Below, one piece after another: positions 34,318-43,194 of a stretch of DNA of 64,000 nt. Position numbers and translations under genes: made by a program. Within the stretch, counting starts at the first letter, position 1, and the number at the start of each line of letters is the position of its first letter. The notes beneath the pieces are model-generated. The model ran no database searches. It saw only the letters and a program-made list of their open reading frames with translations, and had not been told where the DNA came from. The DNA comes from CBDCLY01 sp965218715 (GTDB lineage: Bacteria; Bacteroidota; Bacteroidia; Flavobacteriales_E; Vicingaceae). Location: assembly GCA_965218715.1 (NCBI GenBank), contig CBDCLY010000042.1, positions 1 to 64,000 of the forward strand, in the 5' to 3' direction.

Positions 34318-36402
34318 TGGCATTCCTATTAGTTCGACCTCAAAATTATCGATGTAAATATCATCCAAGCCAGGATTCCATAGGTAAATTTTTAAGTTTG
34401 TTCCCATAGGAATAAGTTTGGTTTCAACAAGGGTCGATAGGTCAATGGTTGACCAGGAAGAAAAGGCAACTAAGTAATTTTGAATTTCTACTTTCCTGTA
34501 ATGCACCATTTCTCCCTCTTTTTCAAGACTAATGACTAGGCTCGCTTTGGATTGATCGGCTACCCAAACTTTTAGTTTTGCATCCAAAAATATCTGGTTA
34601 AATTCAAGCTCATTTGAGTCCAGTAATTGAGTGTAAGTCACCGAATATTCTGGACACAAATAAGATCTCCTTCCACCAAAAGAAGGCTGTGTTCTGATTT
34701 GGTCTGGAGAAAAATTCCAATTATTTATTTTTTCATTTTCTTCAAAACCAATTTTGGAATAGATTATTTCTTTCCCATGAGTTTCAGGATTCACAACCTC
34801 TTCTGTTTTACTAATGTGAATTCCTAACTGTTCATTTAGATAAATTGTTTGATCATCTTTTGAAGGATAACGAATATAAAAGGGCAAATCCTTTTCTTGG
34901 TAAAACATTAAGCCGTTAAAATGTTGATTGTTAACTAGCAAGATTTCTTTGTTTTGCAAAGTATCAAATGAGAACTTATCATAGCTAAGTAATTTAACCG
35001 GATGGGATTTGTCAAAACCTTGGTAATAACTACCCAACCTAGTGAACACTTCATTTCCAATGGCATAAGTTGGGGTTTGGGGGCGAACAAATTTTTTCTT
35101 GATTATTTCCCTTTGCAAACTATAATTAACATGATTGGCATAGGTGATGATGTCGTAGGGACGAATAGATAAGGTGCAGAAAAGAAGAAGCGCAACAAGA
35201 ATTTTCTTTTTCCTAAATGGCTCAAATTGAAAGATTAACAGGATAATAAATAATGGGATATAAGTCTGAAATAGCATTCTTGTGTCATCACTAATTGCAT
35301 AAACAATCATTAAAAGTGCAAAGCCAAGAATTAAAATTCTATGTAAAATGTTGGCTTCAAATTCTCTAAAATAATTAGTCGCCACTATGGCAAAAACTGG
35401 TAAAATGTACAAGTAGTGACGAGCATCCAAACACATGGGTACGTAGTGTTCAAGCGAAATGCTCATGAAGTTGGCAGAAAGAAGAAGTAATATTCCGGTA
35501 AGCACAAAGTAACTGCTCTGGTTTTCCAAACAAAGCCGTTTCTTCCAATTTTCTTGAAAAAATGCTGGAATTAGAAATAAACCAGCTGAGAAGAATCCTT
35601 CGCGCATGAATACACCAGATAACCCTTTGCCTAAGCGACGCAATAAAATATGAATCGATTGCTGATCATAGCTGCATTTGTTTAGATATGCATTAGAGGT
35701 TATGGCTTCAAATCGTTTAAACGAACTGCCTGTTAATTGATAAACAATGAGAAAGTAAATGCCAGTCAATCCAATTCCTATCAAAATGGTATTCAGCCAA
35801 AATTTTCTGTCTTTATGAATAAAGAAATCGATACAAAAAAGGTAAGCCAACCATGGTAAAATTAAAATGATGGTTCCCTTAGAGCAAAAGCCAAGAAAAA
35901 GAGCTATGCTGAATAAAAAAGCATATTTCCACTTCATTTTCCGCTCTTGGATATAGGCATATTTGGCATATGCGTATACTGCAGAAAAAACAGCAGCGGC
36001 CAAGAATATATCTGGCATTAATTTATTGGAATATTGAAGAAACCAAGGCGATAAAAGACCGAAAGACAAGCCTATAAAACAATAAATTGATCCATAGGGT
36101 TTTAGTACTTTGAAAATTAGGATCAATATCAAGGCCGCCGCCAATAGGCCTGGTAGAGTAGAGCTGAAGTCAGAAATTCCAAAAATCAGATAGGACAATG
36201 CTGTTGCAAAGATCAGGGTTGATCGATACGCAAAATGATGTTCAAGATCTAGGTTTCCTTCCAATAACTGGTTGGCAAGACTGGCATACTCCATATCGTC
36301 GTAGCCATAATGACCTGTAAAGCCTTGTTGATGAAAGAAGAGTAGCAGTGCTAAATGGAAAAATAATACTACATTTTGCTTGTCCTGTAAACTTTTTAGC
36401 AC
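34315..36402 (-). CDS. Glycosyltransferase family 39-like membrane protein
   Basis: A 695-residue polytopic membrane protein. The first luminal loop has GHYGYDDMEYASLANQLLEG, the acidic pair of GT-C (ArnT/PMT-like) glycosyltransferases, and about ten hydrophobic helices follow. After about residue 430 there is a soluble C-terminal region of about 265 residues with a jelly-roll-like end (NNWNF..., IDLSTLVETKLIPMG, LWNPGLDDIYIDNFEVELIG). It probably transfers a sugar from a lipid-linked donor to a periplasmic acceptor; both are unknown. Start is GTG at 36402. Confidence 0.75.
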   Translation of the reverse strand: MLKSLQDKQNVVLFFHLALLLFFHQQGFTGHYGYDDMEYASLANQLLEGNLDLEHHFAYRSTLIFATALSYLIFGISDFSSTLPGLLAAALILILIFKVLKPYGSIYCFIGLSFGLLSPWFLQYSNKLMPDIFLAAAVFSAVYAYAKYAYIQERKMKWKYAFLFSIALFLGFCSKGTIILILPWLAYLFCIDFFIHKDRKFWLNTILIGIGLTGIYFLIVYQLTGSSFKRFEAITSNAYLNKCSYDQQSIHILLRRLGKGLSGVFMREGFFSAGLFLIPAFFQENWKKRLCLENQSSYFVLTGILLLLSANFMSISLEHYVPMCLDARHYLYILPVFAIVATNYFREFEANILHRILILGFALLMIVYAISDDTRMLFQTYIPLFIILLIFQFEPFRKKKILVALLLFCTLSIRPYDIITYANHVNYSLQREIIKKKFVRPQTPTYAIGNEVFTRLGSYYQGFDKSHPVKLLSYDKFSFDTLQNKEILLVNNQHFNGLMFYQEKDLPFYIRYPSKDDQTIYLNEQLGIHISKTEEVVNPETHGKEIIYSKIGFEENEKINNWNFSPDQIRTQPSFGGRRSYLCPEYSVTYTQLLDSNELEFNQIFLDAKLKVWVADQSKASLVISLEKEGEMVHYRKVEIQNYLVAFSSWSTIDLSTLVETKLIPMGTNLKIYLWNPGLDDIYIDNFEVELIGMP

Positions 36403-36412
36403 TCTTTAGAAT

Positions 36413-37219
36413 TTAATGGATAACCATTAATTTAAGATGATCTTTTTGTATTTGTCCCTCTAAGATTATCGAGTAGATTCCATTGGACAGATTATAGGTT
36501 CCAATTTGAAATCTTTGAAGGGATGCAATGCTCTTTTTCATTACAAGCCTGCCATTTACATCAATTAAGCTTGCAATTTCATACTGATTTTCTTTTAGGT
36601 CAACCAAGGTGAATTGATTGCTTGGGTTTGGGTATAGAGCTGGTTTTTCTATGACGAATTCTGTTAATCCTGTGTTGAATTGAATATTTACCTTTAAAAC
36701 GCCGTAATCATCATCATTAAGTGGACTTACCTGTCTTATTCCTATTGGGTGCCCTTGTCCTTGAATGACTTGGACGTATACGTGACTTGTGTCATAGTTT
36801 AGGTTGCTAGAAAAAGGAATCCAAGTCATTCCACTGTCTAATGTGTATTCTATTCTTGTGTTGATACTTGGTAAATTACTATTTGCGCAAAGGCTGCTAT
36901 TGGGTAAGCTGAATGTAAATGCTGGGTCGAAGCCAACGCCTCCTCTGTTAATATTGCCATTGCTAAAAAACATTGGAGAAAGCTCATAATTTCCGCATGG
37001 TGTGGTCCAGAATGAAGGAGCCCAAACACTATAAGTTCCTGTAAGTTTAAATTGATAAGCCTGCCCTTGATTTAGAGATTGTGGTCCCCAAATAACCTCA
37101 CTCACATTGTTATCGGTGTTGTAAGTGTCAAAATCAAATTGCATTCCTTGACTGAAGCTAGTAAAGTTGAAGCTGAAAATGCTAAGTAAGAAAAACATTT
37201 TTTTTAAGTGCTGTGCCAT
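36413..37219 (-). CDS. T9SS type A sorting domain protein
   Basis: About 268 residues. Signal peptide (MAQHLKKMFFLLSIFSFNFTSFSQG) from ATG 37219, then a beta-rich domain with a Cys pair (PCGNYE and SLCANS). The C-terminal T9SS type A signal is VIEKPALYPNPSNQFTLVDLKEN...NGIYSIILEG. Function unknown; likely surface-exposed or secreted. The -7 element TACCTTTG (37238-37245) lies upstream. Confidence 0.85.
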   Translation of the reverse strand: MAQHLKKMFFLLSIFSFNFTSFSQGMQFDFDTYNTDNNVSEVIWGPQSLNQGQAYQFKLTGTYSVWAPSFWTTPCGNYELSPMFFSNGNINRGGVGFDPAFTFSLPNSSLCANSNLPSINTRIEYTLDSGMTWIPFSSNLNYDTSHVYVQVIQGQGHPIGIRQVSPLNDDDYGVLKVNIQFNTGLTEFVIEKPALYPNPSNQFTLVDLKENQYEIASLIDVNGRLVMKKSIASLQRFQIGTYNLSNGIYSIILEGQIQKDHLKLMVIH

Positions 37220-37237
37220 AATTATTGACTTTGAAAC

Positions 37238-37245
37238 CAAAGGTA
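37238..37245 (-). promoter_or_regulatory. Candidate -7 element for the 36413-37219 gene
   Basis: Minus strand TACCTTTG, a perfect TAnnTTTG, 18 nt before the ATG. Confidence 0.45.
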
Positions 37246-37256
37246 AGAATTCTGAG

Positions 37257-38498
37257 TTATTCGTATCTCAAGGCTTCTATTGGGTCTAGTTTCGCCGCTT
37301 TAAGTGCAGGATATAAGCCTGAGATTAGTCCAACTAAGAAGCACAAGCCAACGCCAAGAGCAATCCAATCCCATGGGATAATGAACTCACTGCCAATTAG
37401 CATTCCGATTCCATTCCCAATGGCAATGCCTAGAATTACTCCTAATGCCCCACCAATCTGGCAAATTAATATGGCTTCAATTAAAAACTGATCTCTAACT
37501 AATTTGGAGCTTGCTCCAATGGCTTTTCTAACCCCAATTTCTCTTGTTCTTTCAGTAACTGAAACCAGCATGATATTCATTAGCCCTATCGCCGCACCTA
37601 ATAAAGTGATGAATCCAATTACAGTTGCTGAGACAGTAACATTGCTTAAATTCTCTATCAGCATTTGGGATAAATTATCGCTTCGAATAATTTCAAAACT
37701 GCTTTCTTGCTTTGTTTTGTCTCCTCTTATGATTCGAAACAAGCCTTCAGATTCACCAGTGCTTACATCCATCTCATCTGGCCCATTGGCCATAACACTA
37801 ATGAGAAAACTAGGATTCCGGCTAGAAAAGCATTGCCTTGAATTGGTAAGTGGGATAAAAGCATGTTTATCAGGACTGCTGCCCATGCTACTTCCTTTTT
37901 CCTTGAGCACTCCAATAACTCGATATTTTCCTGCTCCAATCGAAATTAATTCATCTAAAGGGTTCTTTTTATTTGGAAACAGATCAGCTGCAATTTCACT
38001 GCCTATAATTGCAGTATGAGATCCAAATCGAATGTCATTTACTGAAAAATTTCTCCCTTCATTAACTTCTAGACCGCTCGTCTCCAAATAATTTTCATCA
38101 ACTCCAAAAACAAAAATATTAGGATTGGTTTTTTCAGATTGATACTTTAAGGTGGCTAAAGCTGTTGCTCGAGTTGAAACAGAAACAATTCCTAGCGAAT
38201 TGTATCTCTTCTTAAAGTCGCTTGCTTGATTATAGGTAATTCTTGGATAGACTTTGGCTCGCTTTCCTTTTTTTCCAACCTGAATGTTCATGCCCCGATT
38301 ACGAATGGTAAAAGTGTTGGCCCCCATGCTTGAAAAATTATTGCTTATCGACTCCTTCATGGCATCGATAGAAGTTAAAATACCAACCAGTGCCATAATG
38401 CCAACCGCAATAATCATTACAGTTAAGATGGTCCTAAGTAGATTCGATCTAACTGATTTTAAGGCCTCTTTAATGTTTTCTCTTAGCAAATTTACCAC
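37257..38498 (-). CDS. MacB-like ABC transporter permease
   Basis: A 413-residue membrane protein of the MacB/FtsX type. An N-terminal helix (LLRTILTVMIIAVGIMALVGIL) is followed by a large periplasmic MacB_PCD domain (about 45-265) and three C-terminal helices containing LVSVTERTREIGVRKAIGAS, the conserved coupling segment to the ATPase. No ATP-binding partner is adjacent, so it must pair with a subunit encoded elsewhere. Substrate (lipoprotein, peptide or drug) is not inferable. Start codon is GTG at 38498. Confidence 0.92.
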   Translation of the reverse strand: MVNLLRENIKEALKSVRSNLLRTILTVMIIAVGIMALVGILTSIDAMKESISNNFSSMGANTFTIRNRGMNIQVGKKGKRAKVYPRITYNQASDFKKRYNSLGIVSVSTRATALATLKYQSEKTNPNIFVFGVDENYLETSGLEVNEGRNFSVNDIRFGSHTAIIGSEIAADLFPNKKNPLDELISIGAGKYRVIGVLKEKGSSMGSSPDKHAFIPLTNSRQCFSSRNPSFLISVMANGPDEMDVSTGESEGLFRIIRGDKTKQESSFEIIRSDNLSQMLIENLSNVTVSATVIGFITLLGAAIGLMNIMLVSVTERTREIGVRKAIGASSKLVRDQFLIEAILICQIGGALGVILGIAIGNGIGMLIGSEFIIPWDWIALGVGLCFLVGLISGLYPALKAAKLDPIEALRYE

Positions 38499-38624
38499 AA
38501 TGCAATGTTACGAATTGTGCTCCATTACAAGCCTATTTATTGGATAGACGGTTTAAAAAAAGGGATTAAATCCTTAATTTCGCAATCCAATTAAATAGTG
38601 TTTTTTAACTAATAATACCCGTAT

Positions 38625-40889
38625 ATGGCCTTCGATATCGACATGATAAAAGCAGTTTACGAGAAGTATCCTGAAAGAATTGCAGCAGCAAGAAAAATTG
38701 TAAACAAGCCTTTAAGTTTAGCAGAAAAGATCCTTTATACTCATCTCTGGGATGGGAATGCAAGTGAAGTTTTCAAGCGTGGAGAGTCGTATGTTGATTT
38801 TGCTCCAGATCGAGTAGCCATGCAAGATGCAACTGCTCAAATGGCACTATTGCAATTTATGCAAGCAGGAAAAGCGAAGGTTGCTGTGCCCTCAACTGCT
38901 CATGCCGATCACCTTATTTTGGCAAAACTTGGAGCTGATAAAGATCTACAAGATTCAATGAATAAAAACAACGAGGTATTTAATTTCCTTAGTTCTGTTT
39001 GTGATAAGTATGGAATTGGCTTTTGGAAACCAGGCGCTGGAATAATTCATCAAGTTGTACTTGAAAATTATGCTTTTCCAGGAGGGATGATGATAGGAAC
39101 AGATTCACATACCGTAAATGCAGGTGGATTAGGAATGGTTGCAATTGGTGTAGGTGGAGCGGATGCTGTTGATGTAATGGCAGGAATGGCTTGGGAGTTG
39201 AAATTTCCCAAATTGATTGGAATAAAATTAACAGGCAAATTGAATGGATGGGCATCTGCAAAAGATGTAATTCTTAAAGTTGCTGGTATCCTAACGGTTA
39301 AGGGTGGTACTGGTTGCATAGTTGAATACTTTGGAGACGGAGCAAAATCGCTATCGGCAACAGGTAAAGGAACCATTTGTAATATGGGAGCCGAAATTGG
39401 AGCAACTACTTCAACTTTTGGTTATGATGATTCTATTCGTCGCTACTTACTTTCAACTGAACGTGGCGATGTTGCCAATTTAGCTGATGAGGTAGCAGAA
39501 CATTTAACAGGAGATGCCGAAGTTTATGAAAACCCTGAGCAATATTTTGATCAAGTAATTGAAATTAATTTATCAGAACTAGGCCCCCATCTAAATGGAC
39601 CATTTACTCCAGATTTAGCCACTCCTATTGCGGAAATGAAAGAGAAAGCAAAAGCCAATGACTGGCCAACTGATATAGAATGGGCCTTAATCGGTTCTTG
39701 TACCAATTCTTCTTATGAAGACCTTACACGAGCTGCTTCAATTGTTGATGATGCGGTTGCTAAAGGTGTAAAGCCTAAGGCTATTTTGGGAATTAACCCA
39801 GGATCAGAGCAAGTTAGATATACAGCTGAAAGGGATGGTTTGTTGGCCACATTCAACAAATTCGAATCAACAAGAATATTTACTAATGCTTGCGGACCTT
39901 GCATTGGGCAATGGGAGAGAGCAGGTGCTGAAAAACAAGAAAAAAACTCAATCGTTCATTCTTTCAATAGAAATTTTGCGAAACGAGCAGACGGAAACCC
40001 TAATACTCATGCCTTTGTAGCCTCTCCAGAAATGGTTGCTGCTATTGCCATTAGCGGGAGATTAGATTTCAATCCAATTACAGATAGCCTAATTAACGAA
40101 AACGGCGATTCGGTGAAATTGGCAGAGCCAAAAGGACATGAATTACCACAGGATGGCTTTGATGTAGAAGATAATGGATATCAAGCACCAGCAGAAGACG
40201 GAAGTGCCATAGATGTTAGGGTCGCGCCAGATTCAAATAGACTACAGTTGTTAAGTCCATTTAGTCCATGGGATGGTCAAAACATAATTGGGGCAAAATT
40301 GCTAATTAAGGCTTTTGGGAAGTGTACCACTGACCATATTTCTATGGCTGGTCCTTGGTTAAGGTATAGAGGTCATCTTGATAATATTTCAAACAATTGT
40401 TTAATAGGTGCTGTTAACGCATTTGGTGGAGCCACCAATGAGGTAGTTAATCAATTGAATGGAGAAAAAGGGGAAGTGCCTGCAGTTGGTAGAGCTTACA
40501 AAGCTGCTGGTGTTCCAAGCATAGTGATAGGAGATCATAATTATGGCGAAGGATCTTCTAGAGAGCATGCTGCAATGGAGCCAAGACATTTAGGAGTGAT
40601 GGCAGTGATAGTGAAATCTTTCGCTAGAATTCATGAAACCAATTTGAAGAAACAAGGAATGTTAGGCTTGACCTTTTCCAATGAAGCAGATTACGATCTA
40701 ATACTAGAAGATGATACTTTCAATTTTATAGATTTAAATGAATTTGCTCCTGGAAAACAATTGACCCTAGAAGTTAACCATGCCGATGGTTCGAAGGACA
40801 ATATCATGCTAAACCACACTTATAATGAATCACAAATTGATTGGTTTAAAGCGGGGTCTGCATTAAATATGATTAGAGCACAAGCATAA
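38625..40889 (+). CDS. Aconitate hydratase
   Basis: A 754-residue TCA-cycle enzyme with a [4Fe-4S] cluster interconverting citrate and isocitrate. Cluster ligands are seen in WALIGSCTNSSYEDL and FTNACGPCIGQW. The substrate-binding segments (AGIIHQVVLENYAFPGG and GDHNYGEGSSREHAA) are intact, and the C-terminal swivelling domain begins after a linker near residue 520. It is of the mitochondrial-like type. Start is ATG 38625; a terminator follows immediately at 40888. Confidence 0.96.
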   Translation: MAFDIDMIKAVYEKYPERIAAARKIVNKPLSLAEKILYTHLWDGNASEVFKRGESYVDFAPDRVAMQDATAQMALLQFMQAGKAKVAVPSTAHADHLILAKLGADKDLQDSMNKNNEVFNFLSSVCDKYGIGFWKPGAGIIHQVVLENYAFPGGMMIGTDSHTVNAGGLGMVAIGVGGADAVDVMAGMAWELKFPKLIGIKLTGKLNGWASAKDVILKVAGILTVKGGTGCIVEYFGDGAKSLSATGKGTICNMGAEIGATTSTFGYDDSIRRYLLSTERGDVANLADEVAEHLTGDAEVYENPEQYFDQVIEINLSELGPHLNGPFTPDLATPIAEMKEKAKANDWPTDIEWALIGSCTNSSYEDLTRAASIVDDAVAKGVKPKAILGINPGSEQVRYTAERDGLLATFNKFESTRIFTNACGPCIGQWERAGAEKQEKNSIVHSFNRNFAKRADGNPNTHAFVASPEMVAAIAISGRLDFNPITDSLINENGDSVKLAEPKGHELPQDGFDVEDNGYQAPAEDGSAIDVRVAPDSNRLQLLSPFSPWDGQNIIGAKLLIKAFGKCTTDHISMAGPWLRYRGHLDNISNNCLIGAVNAFGGATNEVVNQLNGEKGEVPAVGRAYKAAGVPSIVIGDHNYGEGSSREHAAMEPRHLGVMAVIVKSFARIHETNLKKQGMLGLTFSNEADYDLILEDDTFNFIDLNEFAPGKQLTLEVNHADGSKDNIMLNHTYNESQIDWFKAGSALNMIRAQA

Positions 40890-40919
40890 AAAAAGCCCCA
40901 ATTCTTATTGGGGTTTTTT
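40888..40919 (+). terminator. Intrinsic terminator after the aconitase gene
   Basis: AAAGCCCCAAT/ATTGGGG-type stem with a short loop, followed by TTTTTTC. It begins at the stop codon itself. Confidence 0.9.
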
Positions 40920-40980
40920 CTTTTAATAAGATTTAATAATTTCGGAACAGTCTTTGACTAAGCGCGAAAAAAATAAAATT

Positions 40981-42168
40981 ATGAAGCGAATAATCTCACT
41001 TGCTGTATTAACAGTAGCCTTTCAATTTGTTGGGGCACAAGAAAATCTAGTACCTAACCCAAGCTTCGAAGAGGTCTCTGGAAAAGTAAAGGAAGCTGGT
41101 GCAATAGGACTTGCTGCACCATGGAAATCTGTCACCATGAATCCAGTTGATTTGTATACAGAAAATGCAAAGAACGATGAATACGCTACACCAAAAAATG
41201 TGTACGGTGAAGAAAAGGCAAACACAGGAGTAAATTATGCTGGTTTGTCTTTTTTTGGTTACAACGGCAGGATGCCAAGATCATATATAGGTGTTGGATT
41301 AAATAAAAAATTAGAAGCAGGGGTTTCTTATTGCATGAAGTTTCATGTGAGCATGTCTGACATGTCAAAATATGCCGTAAACAACATTGGGATGTATATA
41401 AGTGCCGAAGAGCTTACCGAAAAAACTGATGGAAAATTGAGCTATAAGCCGCAGGTTAAAAGTTTGAAGAACGAAGCCTTCGACAAGCAATTTTTATGGA
41501 CTGCCATTTGTGGAATATACAAAGCTGAAGGAGGAGAAAGCTTCATCACCATTGGGAATTTTGATGAAGACGCTGATACTGAGCAAAAGAAGGTTAGACT
41601 ATCAAGAGAATTTATGGGCAATCGCCAGCAGAACAATGCCTATTATTTTATTGATGATGTTTCTGTGGTTGCATTGACTGAAAAAACAATGGACGATTGT
41701 TTATGTGATAAGATAGCTGGAGGAAGAATGCAAACCGAATTTAAAAGCTTTGGAACCGATAAGAGCATGAGAACCTCTGCGAAAAAAACGTACTTGGTCA
41801 ATTCAGATGGGACAAAGGCAGGAGAAGGTACCAAAACCGAATCCAACGAGTTTAGTATAGAATCTGCTGAGTTGTATTATGCCGACAAAGCATTTGAACC
41901 TAAAGCCAGTTCAGCTGAAACTTTAGAAAGGGTAGCCTCTTATCTAAAAGACAACCAAGGAGTAAAATTGATGATCATTGGGCATATTGATGAAAGCGAA
42001 TCAAGTGTAAATTTGCTCGCCAAGAAAAGGGCATTTACAGTGAGAAAAGCCCTCCAAGCCATGGGCGTTAGTGATGATCAATTGAGTCATTCTTCTAAGG
42101 AGGCAACTGAGCCTTCGTCCTCTGGTGAGTTAGAGAGAAACAGGAGAGTTACCTTCAGAGCAGAGTAA
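40981..42168 (+). CDS. OmpA-domain envelope protein (first of three in a cluster)
   Basis: About 395 residues from ATG 40981 with a signal peptide (LAVLTVAFQFVGAQ). The mature part begins with NLVPNPSFEEVSGK, a carbohydrate-binding-like start shared with the next gene. The C-terminal OmpA-like domain has MIIGHIDESESSVNLLAKKRAFTVRKAL and ERNRRVTF; the Asp and Arg that bind peptidoglycan are retained but GHTD is GHID. It likely bridges the outer membrane or a surface protein to the cell wall. It is next to two similar secreted proteins. Confidence 0.85.
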   Translation: MKRIISLAVLTVAFQFVGAQENLVPNPSFEEVSGKVKEAGAIGLAAPWKSVTMNPVDLYTENAKNDEYATPKNVYGEEKANTGVNYAGLSFFGYNGRMPRSYIGVGLNKKLEAGVSYCMKFHVSMSDMSKYAVNNIGMYISAEELTEKTDGKLSYKPQVKSLKNEAFDKQFLWTAICGIYKAEGGESFITIGNFDEDADTEQKKVRLSREFMGNRQQNNAYYFIDDVSVVALTEKTMDDCLCDKIAGGRMQTEFKSFGTDKSMRTSAKKTYLVNSDGTKAGEGTKTESNEFSIESAELYYADKAFEPKASSAETLERVASYLKDNQGVKLMIIGHIDESESSVNLLAKKRAFTVRKALQAMGVSDDQLSHSSKEATEPSSSGELERNRRVTFRAE

Positions 42169-42171
42169 ACT

Positions 42172-43194
42172 TTGCTTAATAGACTTCTATTAGCTGCATT
42201 GTTTTTTGTTTTAGCTCAAGCTAATTCTCAAAACCTTATTCCCAATCCTGGTATAGAAGAATATACCAATTGTCCCTCTAAGCTTAAACAATTAGACCAC
42301 ACCAAACATTGGTTTTCTGCTAATGCCGGAAGCCCAGAGTATTACAATTCTTGTGGCTTAAAAGGTGGAATAGAACCTCATTCTGGCAAGGGAATGTTAG
42401 GAGCAATTTTTTTTGGAGCTTATTATTTTGATTTAGAATATTTGGAAATTGAACTTCGTTCAAGACTAAAAGAGGGAAAAGAGTACTGTTTCTCATTTTA
42501 CATTCAACCCGATCCCAATTGCCCGGTAATCAATAACAAAATAGGAGCCTACTTTTCAGATCAAAAAGTAAGCGCCAATACTTGGAATTTTATTGAAGCC
42601 AAACCTCAATTATACTTTGAAGAATTTCCAGTTCCAGGAGAATGGATAGAGTATAAATCAACATTTATAGCTAAAGGAGGAGAAGCCTTCTTAGTGCTTG
42701 GTAATTTCTTTAAAAAGGAGAAAGTAAATTACACCAATTATGCACCTAGAAAAAAAGAAGCTTGGTTTTCCTATTATTATTTAGATGACTTTTCACTTTT
42801 AGAGATTGATGATTGTGCATCAAGAACATCCAGGATGGAAGAAAGTGCTCATCTTGAAAATGATAAAACATGGATGCATAGTATTTATTTTGATTCTGAC
42901 CAATTCAACCTATCTTTAGAGGAAATTGAAAAGTTGAACGAGTTTATTGAACAAATTCCAGCTCTTAATAAAATGAAAATTTCATTGGAAGGTCATACTG
43001 ATAGTGACGCAGAACATTCGTATAATCAATTTTTATCCGAGCAAAGAGTAATTGCTGTAAAAGGATTTTTGCAAAAAAATGGGTGCCACAGCATCAGCAG
43101 TTCCTGGAAGGGAGAAGAATCTCCAGCTTCTACAAATTTAACCCTTGAAGGAAAGGCACTAAATAGAAGAGTAAATTTAATAGTTAAGCCATGA
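42172..43194 (+). CDS. OmpA-domain envelope protein (second of three)
   Basis: A 340-residue protein starting at TTG 42172, three bases after the previous stop (signal peptide LLLAALFFVLAQANSQ). The N-terminal NLIPNPGIEEYTNCPS matches the previous gene, indicating duplication; a long jelly-roll-like middle follows. The C-terminal OmpA domain has ISLEGHTDSDAEHSYNQFLSEQRVIAVK and ALNRRVNLIV. Its stop overlaps the next gene as ATGA. The pair probably binds peptidoglycan at the outer surface. Confidence 0.85.
   Translation: MLNRLLLAALFFVLAQANSQNLIPNPGIEEYTNCPSKLKQLDHTKHWFSANAGSPEYYNSCGLKGGIEPHSGKGMLGAIFFGAYYFDLEYLEIELRSRLKEGKEYCFSFYIQPDPNCPVINNKIGAYFSDQKVSANTWNFIEAKPQLYFEEFPVPGEWIEYKSTFIAKGGEAFLVLGNFFKKEKVNYTNYAPRKKEAWFSYYYLDDFSLLEIDDCASRTSRMEESAHLENDKTWMHSIYFDSDQFNLSLEEIEKLNEFIEQIPALNKMKISLEGHTDSDAEHSYNQFLSEQRVIAVKGFLQKNGCHSISSSWKGEESPASTNLTLEGKALNRRVNLIVKP

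Noticed and set aside
39068..39376. 102-residue minus-strand frame
   Set aside because: Opposite aconitase, Pro-rich by reverse-frame codon effect, no independent support.
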